Source: Bacteroides reticulotermitis JCM 10512 (lineage in GTDB: Bacteria > Bacteroidota > Bacteroidia > Bacteroidales > Bacteroidaceae). Taken from it: a stretch of DNA of 64,000 nucleotides. A program made the position numbers and the translations under genes. This document shows positions 48,185 to 57,955 of the stretch, in pieces. The notes beneath the pieces were generated by a model. That model did not search any database and was not told where the DNA came from. It worked only from the letters and a program-made list of their open reading frames with translations. Position 1 is the first letter of the stretch; each line of letters starts with the position of its first letter. The stretch is taken from assembly GCF_000517545.1 (NCBI RefSeq), contig NZ_BAIV01000022.1, positions 1-64,000 on the forward strand, read 5' to 3'.

Positions 48185-48720
48185 TTCTGTGCATTTCTAC
48201 CAAATGCAGGAAGCATTTGTTAAGATATAATGAAAGAAAACAGTCTGTTCTACCTTGCATCTTCGATGAAGTTTGTACCCATTCAAAGCAATATATACCC
48301 ACCATTTCTTTCGACTCCTATTGGCAATACTCCAAACAAACCGAAGAAACAGCTAATCAGTTCGTGAAAATCAATAGCTATTTGATACTGAACATCAAGA
48401 CCTCCCAAACAAATAGAATATCCGAAAACAATCCTTTTCCGGTATATATCTACCAGACCTACCGAAACATTCGGTAACAACTATCCCGAGAGTCGAAGAT
48501 TGGAAAAACGAAGCAAAGATGCAAGAGACTGGAATCCTAGGTTCAGATACGCTTTTCTACAAACTCTCAACCTAAGAATATAGTTTACAACCAAGGCGTA
48601 AAAGATGTGTTTAAAGCAGGAATATTCGAAAGAAGTCCCCGACAACATTTCAAGAGCCAATTAAATCTAAAACACTATTAAACAACAACTTACTTATTTC
48701 AAATACGATAAATCACAAAA
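48185..48720. other. AT-rich interior of the IR-2 element
   Basis: 536 bp between two perfect inverted arms. Apart from the unrecognised 100-codon frame at 48175-48477 I see no gene, no transposase and no RNA gene. It carries the short palindrome-like ACCGAAACATTCGGT at about 48460. The size and structure are those of a small non-autonomous element or an invertible segment. Confidence 0.4.
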
Positions 48721-48749
48721 ATATAGGCATAAAGGGTGGCAGTTGGCAG
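48721..48749 (-). repeat. Right arm of perfect 29-bp inverted repeat (IR-2)
   Basis: Exact inverted partner of 48156-48184. A further direct TGGCAGC/TGGCAGT copy follows at about 48743-48757, as also seen beside IR-1. Confidence 0.9.
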
Positions 48750-48828
48750 CTGGCAGTCATCCCGGCTCACTGAAAACGGTGCAAAAAGTGTACAAACCGA
48801 CACCAATTATTCGGCAAATGAGAGATGG

Positions 48829-48955
48829 TTGGAGTACTAAGATCGACAAAAGCTAGTACTACATTGACCCAAAGCTAGTACTAGGTTCGACCCATGTTAG
48901 TACTAGGTTTACCCCAAGTTAGTACTAGGTTCACCCCAACCTAGTACTAGCTTTT
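48829..48955. repeat. 22-bp iteron array 2 (TAGTACTA core), 5 full units plus a partial
   Basis: Head-to-tail 22-bp units start at 48829 (weaker, GGAGTACTAA), 48851, 48873, 48895 and 48917, with a partial unit at 48939-48955. The shared core is (G/T)TAGTACTAG followed by (G/C)TT(C/T)ACCC. Array 1 at 157-260 has the same period, core and trailing ACCC, and both end in CCTAGTACTAGCTTTT. It lies about 80 bp from the right arm of IR-2. Confidence 0.9.
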
Positions 48956-48980
48956 AGCGTTCAAATACTGGAAAAGAAAA

Positions 48981-49037
48981 GCGCATCCGCTCCCTGCTGA
49001 TATGTCGCTCGACAAATCTCCCGGAAGCCGGATGCGC
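48981..49037 (-). terminator. Terminator of the SusC-SusD-SGBP-GH5 operon
   Basis: On the minus strand a perfect 9-bp stem, GCGCATCCG with CGGATGCGC (plus-strand 49029-49037 and 48981-48989), encloses an inner hairpin TGTCG-AG-CGACA and is followed by TTTTCTTTT. It starts 26 bp after the GH5 stop. Confidence 0.8.
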
Positions 49038-49062
49038 CCATTACCTAATTGAAAACTGTATC

Positions 49063-50771
49063 TTATCTGATAAACGGATAAGCACCCTTAGTAGCCCCTC
49101 TCACTAAAGCATCCACAGCCGGTTGGTCGAATATTCGTAAATTCTTGCGGTCGAAGATACCAAACTGATCGGCCGTGTCTCCATTGCCCATGCCGCCATT
49201 GTCCCAATAGAACGGAACAGCACCGTTGTTCTTCGCCACGCGAGTTATATACTCCAAATAGTACGCCCGTGAGTTGATCATGTTCTCGTTAGTCATAGAA
49301 TGACGGTTCGCACCATATTCGCCCAAGATGACGGGAATGCCTTTGTCTACGAAATTGCTCTTCAACGAAGCAAATTTAGCATCCGCATAACTTTCCTGTC
49401 CACCCCATGCCGTCACACCGAAGTTTTTATACGGTTCGCCCCAATAAGCGTTTGTCGTACTCCCGGCAAACTCCCAGGGATCATAATAGTGTACCTCAAT
49501 CATCAGCCGATTGGGGAGTTGATCGGTCGGCATCTTCAGTTTGGCAGTCAGCTCGATGTTCGTATTGTACGCCTGCACAATCAGGTTCCGGTAAGCATTC
49601 CGCCCGCCTGTGGCGCGTACCGCATTAACAAACGTCTGGTTGAACGATTGCTGCACCGTGTGGTTCTCTTCCGTCACTAATTTATTATCGTAGATACCTT
49701 CAACGTGCACCTCATTGGTTCCGGCAAACAGCAGATGTTCGTCGTAATCACGGAAGAAAGCTGCAATCTGCGTCCACAGCGCATGCTGCTTCTCGTTCAC
49801 CTCTTTCTGTTTGGCGTACGTTGGGTTCACCTCCAACCAACCACCATCGTAATGGATATTGAGGATGGCAACCATACCGTTGTTTACGCAATAGTCCACC
49901 ACCGTTTTCACCCGGTTGAGCCAACTCGCCTTGATGGTATGACTCACATCATCCCACAGATAGCCGCTACTCCAATTACAAGGAATGCGTATGGCATCGA
50001 AACCGGCATCTTTGACCAGGTTGATTATCGCCTGTGTCGTGAGCGGATTGCCCCAAGCTGTTTCACCTCCTACGGCTTCGAGCGAGTTGCCGAGGTTCCA
50101 GCCGAGCTTGATCTTAGCGGCCAGTGCGGTTGCATCGCTCTCTACACCTGTACGATCGGGGGCAGGTACGGCAATCGGTTCTTGGTCGATGGTAACAGCT
50201 TCCTCCACATCATCCAACGTAAAGATGAGAGTCCCCGTACGTTTCACACCGGTATAATTGGCCTCCACGCTAAAGACTTCCGCTCGGCTACTGACCGCCC
50301 TTGTCTGGTCAGTAACCGAACGAGAAATCCACCCTTCACCAATTCGAACACTTGGTTCGCCTTTAGATTTTAATTCCACAGTAATAGTTCCACCTGCCGG
50401 TAACGCTGTATAGGAAGACTTCGCAGCCAGTAAAGTCAACGCCTGTGTCACCTTCACCGTTTTGGTAACGGTTCCCGATATGACAGTCAGCGTTGCCGCG
50501 CGTTGGTCGGGTGTCTGGTTCTCCGTCGCTGTGATGGTGACACGGAATGTCTTTCCACCCACTCCGGACACCTCCGAGGCCGTGCACCAATCCGTCACTC
50601 CGGTCAGACTCCAGTCCGTACCTCCCTGAATTAACAATACCTGACTGCCCCCACCTGCGGGAATGTTAAGTCGGTCGTGGAAAGCAGCAAATCCGTTTCT
50701 TGCTCCGAGTCATCGGAGCAAGAAATGAATATGATTGATAAGACTACTAAAAGTCTATGAATATAGCTCAT
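49063..50771 (-). CDS. GH5 endo-xyloglucanase-type enzyme with BACON domains, frameshifted as written
   Basis: Repaired length 569 residues from the ATG at 50771: lipoprotein signal (IIFISCSDD), two BACON domains (about residues 35-120 and 125-210), and a GH5 barrel beginning KLGWNLGNSLEAVGGETAWGNP. The catalytic acid/base is the Glu of FAGTNEVHVE and the nucleophile the Glu of VILGEYGANRH; the pattern is that of subfamily GH5_4. BACON-GH5 proteins are the surface endo-xyloglucanases of Bacteroides xyloglucan loci (BoGH5A). One base is missing at about 50658; adding it restores TTDLTFPAGGGSQVLLIQ. It starts 4 bp after the upstream gene ends. Confidence 0.9.
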
Positions 50772-50775
50772 ACGT

Positions 50776-52797
50776 TCAGTTTATTTTTTCAGGAGTAAAT
50801 ACATATACCCACGGAGCTACGCTTTCCACTTCCGCTTTTCGGTAAACCGTCAGAAGCAGCGAGGTGGAAGAGATATGGATAATCTCCAAATCGCCCCAAT
50901 CGTTACACATGTTCGTGGCTGAATACGGATGAAGCATCGGCACCGACATCCGGATTTTGTTATTGCTAAGATCCACTGTATAGGTACCTTGCAGCGTCAC
51001 CACCTCTTCGGAAGTCACCCGGGCATTGGTCGTCATTGCAGGTATTTGCGTGGTGAGCTCGTAGGGTACTCCGCCCTCGCCATCGGCCTCGTATTTGAAT
51101 CTGCGCTGATTGACAGTCACCTTACCGTCTTTGGTGAACTTCATCGTACCGTAGTTCATGTTCTCGGTCTTGCCATCGCTTATGAGTCCGGTTGTGTAAT
51201 GAGTTCCTTTGCCCGGTGCCCAGTTACCTCCCCAACCATAACAAGCTGTCGGACCGACGAACGTTCCTTCGGTGGGATGAGCATACGATACCTTTCCATC
51301 CATATCGAGCATCCAGGCCTGCGTTGCCAACGTCTTCATTACTTTCTCTTCGGCAGTTTCGCCTCCACCCAATCCGATTGCTTTCGGATTCATGCGATAG
51401 GCGATATACTCTTTATCCGGATTGTCGGGATTCGGGATGCCGACCCACATATCGGACACAGCGCCCGTAGCGTCTTTGATGATCTGGAGAATGCGCAATG
51501 TATGCGTACTGCTCAGACGGAATGTCAGCCAATTCACAATGGTAACGGCGGGTATTTCGACATCGAATGTGTAGATACCTTTCTCGTCGAGCGTATAGTT
51601 AGTTTCCACAGCAGAACCGCCGGGGATGGTGAATGTAGCTTTCAGTGTCTTGCTATCGAGCGTCATGGCGAAGTCGCTGTATGTAGCCGGATTGGGTGTT
51701 CCGAGCCATTCGGGATAGTCGGCGGGACTATTCCACGTATTAAGCAGTTTACCGCTTTGCGAAGCCCAGTTCACGGGACTTTTGGTCGATAGGGTCCATT
51801 GAATGGTCGTAGACGTGATGGTCGTTTCATTTTCCGAAACATCCTCTTTCCAACCATCAGGCAGAGTAGGTTCGGTCGGTTCGGGTGCTTCCGGTTCGGG
51901 CACATAGCTATCCGCCCATTCCTTCGACACGAAGTTCCAGCTATACACACATTTCCCTTCACCGGAAAGCGCTTCGTCGCGGTAATTCCCAATCATCAAC
52001 TGGTTCTCGGTCAAGACTAATACCTGAAATCCGTTACGGAAATCAACCGCCTTGCCATTGGTCCAGGCACCGTGCAGGAAGTCGACATCTACGGCAGAGA
52101 TAGTATGCGCGGTGGTGTTCATATCGAACACGCCATTCAATACCGCTTCTACACCATCGGTGAAGCGATGTACAGTCAGGCCCGCCTTGCCTTTCAGAGA
52201 GAATATCATCGTAGAGTTCAGATCGTCGTCCGTGATACCGACATCGGCATTACCGGGTTCCCACCAAGTTTTATCCCGGGCATACCAGTTGTAAGGGGTG
52301 TTGGCTTCCGCCACCATATCCTTATACGTCGACGTGGGATCGAAGCAGGAATAGAAGCCTTGCTTCATGCCGTACTTACCCGTATCGGGCACCCATACCT
52401 TCTCATTGCCGACACCACCGGTCAACAGTTTCCACATCTCGTCCTGCACATAGTTCAGGTTGGTGGTGGTAATCTTGAGGATGTACGGATCGGCTTTCAC
52501 ATAACCGGCATCCGTCATTACTCCGTAGGTAAACTCATAATCGCCCGGGAAAGCGATGCGCAACGTATCTTTGGCACGCAGCGAACGTCCCTGTGGGGTA
52601 ACCCACGCAACGGAAGCCCCTTTATTCAATGCTTCGAGGTAGACCGTATTCGGATCTTGCGCATCCTGCTTTACGGAGAATATCAGTTCGTCTTTCGAGA
52701 TGCTTCCTCCTAACGAATAATCATCGGGCGAGCAAGCGGTTAGCCCTACGATAAAGCCTATCAGCAGGACTGCTATTGTATATAGATTCTTTTTCAT
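50776..52797 (-). CDS. Surface glycan-binding lipoprotein of the PUL
   Basis: A 673-residue lipoprotein (signal with lipobox GLTACSPDD) lying between SusD and the GH5 enzyme. It has no catalytic motif that I can see. The N-terminal third looks like an immunoglobulin/PKD-type module (GDYEFTYGVMTDAGYVKAD); two similar aromatic-rich beta domains follow, separated by a Pro/Glu linker (PEPEAPEPTEPTLPDGW). By position it is the accessory surface glycan-binding protein that passes polysaccharide to the SusCD transporter. It does not look like the IPT-type SGBP-B of the model xyloglucan locus, so the fold and ligand are open. Confidence 0.75.
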   Translation of the reverse strand: MKKNLYTIAVLLIGFIVGLTACSPDDYSLGGSISKDELIFSVKQDAQDPNTVYLEALNKGASVAWVTPQGRSLRAKDTLRIAFPGDYEFTYGVMTDAGYVKADPYILKITTTNLNYVQDEMWKLLTGGVGNEKVWVPDTGKYGMKQGFYSCFDPTSTYKDMVAEANTPYNWYARDKTWWEPGNADVGITDDDLNSTMIFSLKGKAGLTVHRFTDGVEAVLNGVFDMNTTAHTISAVDVDFLHGAWTNGKAVDFRNGFQVLVLTENQLMIGNYRDEALSGEGKCVYSWNFVSKEWADSYVPEPEAPEPTEPTLPDGWKEDVSENETTITSTTIQWTLSTKSPVNWASQSGKLLNTWNSPADYPEWLGTPNPATYSDFAMTLDSKTLKATFTIPGGSAVETNYTLDEKGIYTFDVEIPAVTIVNWLTFRLSSTHTLRILQIIKDATGAVSDMWVGIPNPDNPDKEYIAYRMNPKAIGLGGGETAEEKVMKTLATQAWMLDMDGKVSYAHPTEGTFVGPTACYGWGGNWAPGKGTHYTTGLISDGKTENMNYGTMKFTKDGKVTVNQRRFKYEADGEGGVPYELTTQIPAMTTNARVTSEEVVTLQGTYTVDLSNNKIRMSVPMLHPYSATNMCNDWGDLEIIHISSTSLLLTVYRKAEVESVAPWVYVFTPEKIN

Positions 52798-52823
52798 TCT
52801 TCTTATTGTTTACTGGTTAACCA

Positions 52824-54505
52824 TTACCAACCGGTGTTCTGCTTCAAAACACCGTTGCTGAGTGTTATTTGCGTATTAGGTATTTGCTGCAAGCCCTTCG
52901 TGGCTATAATCTTCGCAGCAGATAGCTTGACTACGTCGGCACTACCGGCTGTCAACGTAGTTGTACCGTTCTCTGCTGTCTCCAACGTGGTAGCTGCTTT
53001 CTGCACGCCCTGACGGAGTAAATCCCAGTAGCGCAGACCTTCAAACGCAAACTCCAAACGACGCTCCGCCAGAATATTGTCTTTCGACACTTGGATAACA
53101 GGAGCCGCGTTGGGGGCATACGCCCGGTTGCGCACCTTGTTGAAATATGCCTGTGCCTGCGGACTACCCAACTCGGCAGCCATCAACAGCACATCGGCAT
53201 AACGGATGGCGAAATAGTCCTGAAACTGGCAGATCATGAAGCTGGTATTGGTGTTCGGACATACATATTCGGCGTAGCTCGATCCGTCGGGATTGCTAAG
53301 CGGAGTATATTTCTTATTCATATAGCCGGTGTATTCCTGCATCTCAGCGATGTGGTCTTTCAGCTTAAAGACCCCTGTACCGGGAAGTTCGGTTTCTACA
53401 TTGATAATGGAGTTGACGCCACGCGGATCGGCTCCGAAGGCTGTAACCAGCTTCGGGTTGACTGTTGCAGCTCCCCATCCCTGACCATACGGATAACCGG
53501 CAGCACTACCGCGTACACCCAGCATGACCAACCATTTGTTGGTACCTACCTGATTATCCCAGTTGGCTGTGTTGTTGTACTTGATGGCAAACACGATTTC
53601 CGAATTGCCTTCGCCTGCATAGGTGTCGGGTATCAGGATAGGCTTCTCGCCGTCCTTGCCACTCTTATGGGAGGTAGACAACCAGAGGTTCTTATACTCA
53701 CCTACCAGCTCGAATCCGCCATGCGCGATCACATCTTCGAGATAAGCCAAAGTTTGCTCTTTAGTCAGCTCGCCTTCGGTGAGCGGCAACGTACCCGTTT
53801 CGTAATATCCGGTATAGAATAGGAACACGCGGGCCAAGAGTGCCTTTGCCGACCAACTGGTGGCATGACCGTCATTGGTTGCAGCCCATTGGGCGGTCCA
53901 CGCAACGCTGTTCATGTGGTCGGACGCCCATTTCAGATCATCTCCAATGGCACGGAACACTTCTTGCGGAGTAGCCTGCTTATCGTTGGTGTCGGTGGGT
54001 TCCAGTTTCAACGGAACATTACCCCACAACCGTACCATATCGAAATAGCAGTAGGCACGTAGGAAACGAACCTCTCCTTCAATACGCGTCCGGTCGGCAT
54101 CGGTCAACTCGGTACCGGCCAGTTTACTCAGGAACTTATTCAAGCGGTAGATCGCTTCATAGTAATTGATCCACGTCTGGTTGAACTGATCATCGTTCCC
54201 GGGATCAGTGGCCTTATCTAAATTGTTGAGCATCTTGTAACTGCTTCCATCACCTTTACCGGTGCCTCCGAAACAGTTGTCCGACATGATCTCCGCAGCT
54301 GTGGGGAAGGCAATGCCATCGTCCAAAGTGTCCGGAAACCGTCATAGCATCCTACCAAGGCCCGTTCGGCATCTTTCGCATTCAAATAGAAACTATCTTC
54401 TGTCAAATCTGTGACTGGGTTTACATCCAGAAAGCTGTCTGAGCAAGCAAGCAATCCGCAGAATCCCATGGCAACAACTGCCCTCTTAACTATATTTCTT
54501 TTCAT
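52824..54505 (-). CDS. SusD-like surface glycan-binding lipoprotein, frameshifted as written
   Basis: Repaired length 560 residues: lipoprotein signal (MGFCGLLACSDSFLDVNP), the TPR-rich SusD core (EGEVRFLRAYCYFDMVRLWGNVPL) and the C-terminal NILAERRLEFAFEGLRYWDLLRQG motif common to the family. It caps the SusC barrel and delivers oligosaccharides. The ATG at 54505 is used rather than the open frame from 54532, because it directly precedes the signal peptide and follows the repaired SusC stop by seven bases. One base is missing near 54330 (restoring GFRTTLDDGIAFPT). Confidence 0.9.
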
Positions 54506-54512
54506 AACCGTA

Positions 54513-57500
54513 TCAGAATTTAATGTTAACACCCATCAAGAAAGTTCGGGCACGCGGTACATACCCAGGTCGATACCCGAGCCGAAATCATTATCACCCC
54601 ATCCTACTTCGGGGTCCATACCGTCGTATTTGGTGAAAGTGAAGGCATTCTGCACTTGTGCGTAAAGCCTCAGCTGACTGATGTATTTGCAACGGATCAG
54701 TTTCGAGAAATCGTACCCCAACGTGATGTTGGTGATGCGTAGGAAGTCGCCGTCCTGCATATAGAGATCGGAGAACTGCCAGTTGATGTTGGTTTCCGTC
54801 ACACGCGGTATGCGGTTGGACGTTCCTTCACCGTGCCATCTGCTCAGAATAGCAGTGGTATAGTTCTGTTTGGCATCGGTCTGGTTGCGGTAAGATTGCA
54901 CGATCTTATTGCCTATCACGCCATTCGCGTTGACCGAGAGGTCGAAGTTCTTATACGCCAGGTTGATATTGAAGCCGAATGTAAAATCGGGCGTGGGATG
55001 CCCCAAGTCGACTTTATCTTTCTCGTCGATCGTCCCGCTATGGTCTACATCGACATAGCGCACGTCGCCCGGCTTCACATCACTTTGCAGAATACCGTTA
55101 CCGGCAGCTTTCCAAGCGGCTATTTCCTGTTCGTTCTGAAAGATTCCGGCTGTTTTATATCCCCAGAAGTAACCGATCGGATGTCCATTCTCCGCCCGGT
55201 AGAACTCAAGCGCGTTGTTGTAGAGGATGTTAGTCTTCCCGTGAATAATTCCGTCTTCGGTCGGGATGTTGCCTACCTCATTCTTATTGTAAGCCATATT
55301 AAACCCTACGCCATACGTAAAGTCGCGTACCTGATCATTCCAGTTCAGTGCCAACTCCACACCGGTATTTTTCACGTCACCTCCGTTAATGGTTTTGGTG
55401 GTGATACCCGACGTAGCCAGCACCGGAATAGATACCAACCAGTCTTTGGTTGTTTTCTTATACCAGTCGAAATTCACACCCAGGCGACTGTCGAAGAAGC
55501 GAGCGTCGAAACCGAAGTTCAGCTGTTCGGAGGTCTCCCATTTGATGTCCGGATTTGCCAGCGAACTGGGGTAATAGCCAATCTGGTTAGCTTCATTGCC
55601 CTCGGTTGTTCCAAAGTTATAGATCGCTCCCGAAGAGATCAGAGAGAGGTACCTGAAATCACCGATATTCTGATTACCTACCTGTCCCCAGCTGAGACGA
55701 AGTTTCAAGAAGTCGAGCCAGTTGTGTGTTTGCTGCATAAAGGCTTCGTTGCTGATCGTCCATCCGGCGGACACTGAAGGGAAGTATCCCCAACGGTTGC
55801 CTTTGGCGAACTTGGAAGATCCGTCGGCACGCAGTGTAGCGTTCAACATATAGGTTTCGCGATAGTTGTAGCCTATACGTCCGAAGTAAGAAGCGAGTGC
55901 GGTATCGACATCCGGACTACCTCCATACATAGAGTTGGTGGTCGTGGTATTCTCCGCATTGTCCAGCCAGGCGTACTTCCATCCCGGTGTACGAAGGTTG
56001 GTATTGTTCCCCCAGATTCTTGACCCCTGGTATTTACGTGCCGACTGGCCGAGCATGACATCGATCGAATGTTCCTGAATGTCGGTATGATAGCTCAGGA
56101 TATTGTCGATGCTATACGCGTACCCTTTGCTCATGTTCTGTTTGGCTTCGGTCACATTGTGACTGTTGTCGGATACATGGAACTTGAAGATGGGTTTGTA
56201 CTCCCGCCAATCGGTGGAGAAGAAGTCGAGTCCGAAGGTGGTCTTGAACTTCAATCCTTTCCAGATATTCACTTCGGCATAGATATCGGCAATCAACTTT
56301 TGGGTTGAGGTGCGGTTGATATTGTTCAGCATCATGGTTCCGTAGGGATTACCTTCCGTATTGTTCCACAAAGAGTTGGAGTTATCCCAATAGTTCCCTT
56401 TTTCATCGTACACAGGTACAAAGGGACTCATGCCATAAGCACCTCGTAAGCTGTTACCGTACTGGTTGCCGTCGGCTACTCCGTGACTATTTACAAACGA
56501 GAAGGTCAGGTGTTGCCCCACTTTCAGCACGTCCTTATATAATTTATGTTCCGTGTTAACCCGGAAGCCGTAACGCTCGTAGTCGGAAACATCCGAACCA
56601 CCCACAATACCTTCTTGACCTGTATACGACAGAGAAAGCGAATAGATCGAGGTTTCTGTTCCACCCTGCACACCCAACGCATAGTTTTGCGTCACGGCGT
56701 CGTTGACCAGCATCTGATCGATCCAGTTGGTATCTACACTGCCCAGATTGAACGATTCCCAGTCGAAAACGCTCTTCTTCTCATTCAGAGCTTGTTCGTC
56801 CATAATGAGTCTGTACTCTTTGGCATTCAATGTCCGTATCTTATGGGAGGCCTGCTGCACACCGTAGTAGGCATCGAAAGAGACTTGCGCCTTACCAACC
56901 TTACCGGTCTTCGTGGTAATCAGTACAACGCCATTGGCTGCCTGAGCACCGTAAATAGCGGCTGAGGCTGCATCTTTCAACACGTCGATACTCTCGATAT
57001 CGGCATTATTGAGGTATTGAATGTCGCCCGTCTGAATACCGTCTACAATATAAAGAGGTGAAGCGTTGTTCACAGTACCCAACCCACGGACGGTAACCTT
57101 CAATCCCTTACCCGGTTGCCCGGAGGTAGTGGTTATGTTAACGCCCGGTGTTTGTCCTTGCAGAGCTTGCATCGCACTGGTGGTATTCATCTTCGCCAGC
57201 TGATCGCCTTTCACTTGCACGGTAGCGCCCGTATTCAGTTTCTTCTTCTGCACGCCGTAACCCACTACAACGACCTCATCCAACGACTGGGCGTCTTCTG
57301 ACAAGGTGACATTCAATGTGGATTGTCCGGTGTACCTAACTTCCTTGGTTACATATCCTATATAGGAGAATACGAGGGTCGCATCACCGGAAACGTTCAG
57401 CGTATACCGCCCGTCGAAATCGGTGATGGTTCCGTTGGTAGTTCCTCTGACCTTAATGCTAACTCCCACCAACGGTTCATTGTCGGCGGCAGAGGTCACA

Positions 57501-57627
57501 AGGCTGATAGCGATTTACTTTGAGAAGGGTTTGCCCGAAGATTGATTGCCGGCAGGATTAGGAGGATAGCCAGCACAATACTGCATAAATGCGCCGAAGC
57601 ACATTTGTCAAAAAAATGTTTTCTCAT
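54513..57627 (-). CDS. SusC-like TonB-dependent oligosaccharide transporter, two frameshifts as written
   Basis: Repaired length 1038 residues. Signal peptide from the ATG at 57627 (CSIVLAILLILPAINLRA), carboxypeptidase-like domain (VGVSIKVRGTTNGTITDFDG), STN/TonB-box region (SLDEVVVVGYGVQKK), plug (LKDAASAAIYGAQAANGVVLI) and barrel. A single base is missing near 57504 (restoring GLVTSAADNEP) and another in the run at 54556 (restoring a C-terminus YPRARTFLMGVNIKF and a stop at 54513-54515). The uncorrected reading hides the signal peptide and the C-terminal barrel strand. It would import xyloglucan fragments and is the first gene of the minus-strand arm. Confidence 0.92.
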
Positions 57628-57955
57628 GGTACATTGTTTAATGGTTATTTTTCTACGCTTCAAGCAGACAAAGCAAAATCTGTTTGGAGCTAAAACAAAA
57701 GTAGAAGATTCTTTCCAAAAGAATGTACCGGTATTGTTAAGGCTGATATAATGATTGGTTAACCGGAGTTGTTAAATGTTGCCGCAAAGGGTATCAAATG
57801 TTATAGAGCAACATACAGGTCCCTAGCAACCGTACAAAAAAAACCACAGATACCGAAGAGAACACTGAATAAAAGGGTCAAAAAATATCCGCTATACGCT
57901 CTTCAAAAGAGGATACAACGGATATTGAAGTGAGAGGAAAATTATTTAAAAACGC
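57628..57955. other. Upstream region of the SusC operon
   Basis: 328 bp between the citrate synthase stop and the SusC start. Apart from the promoter box at 57696-57703 I see no gene, array or strong hairpin. A binding site for the HTCS is expected here but no clear repeat stands out. Confidence 0.4.
57696..57703 (-). promoter_or_regulatory. -7 box for the SusC-SusD-SGBP-GH5 operon
   Basis: Reads TACTTTTG on the minus strand, a full TAnnTTTG match, 69 bp before the SusC ATG. Confidence 0.5.

Noticed and set aside
48175..48477. A 100-residue gene inside the IR-2 element
   Set aside because: The start lies in the repeat arm and the translation is rich in Ser, Thr, Tyr and Ile with no recognisable domain; not enough to call a gene.
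54833..55777. A 314-codon plus-strand frame over the SusC gene
   Set aside because: Shadow of a clear SusC barrel on the minus strand.
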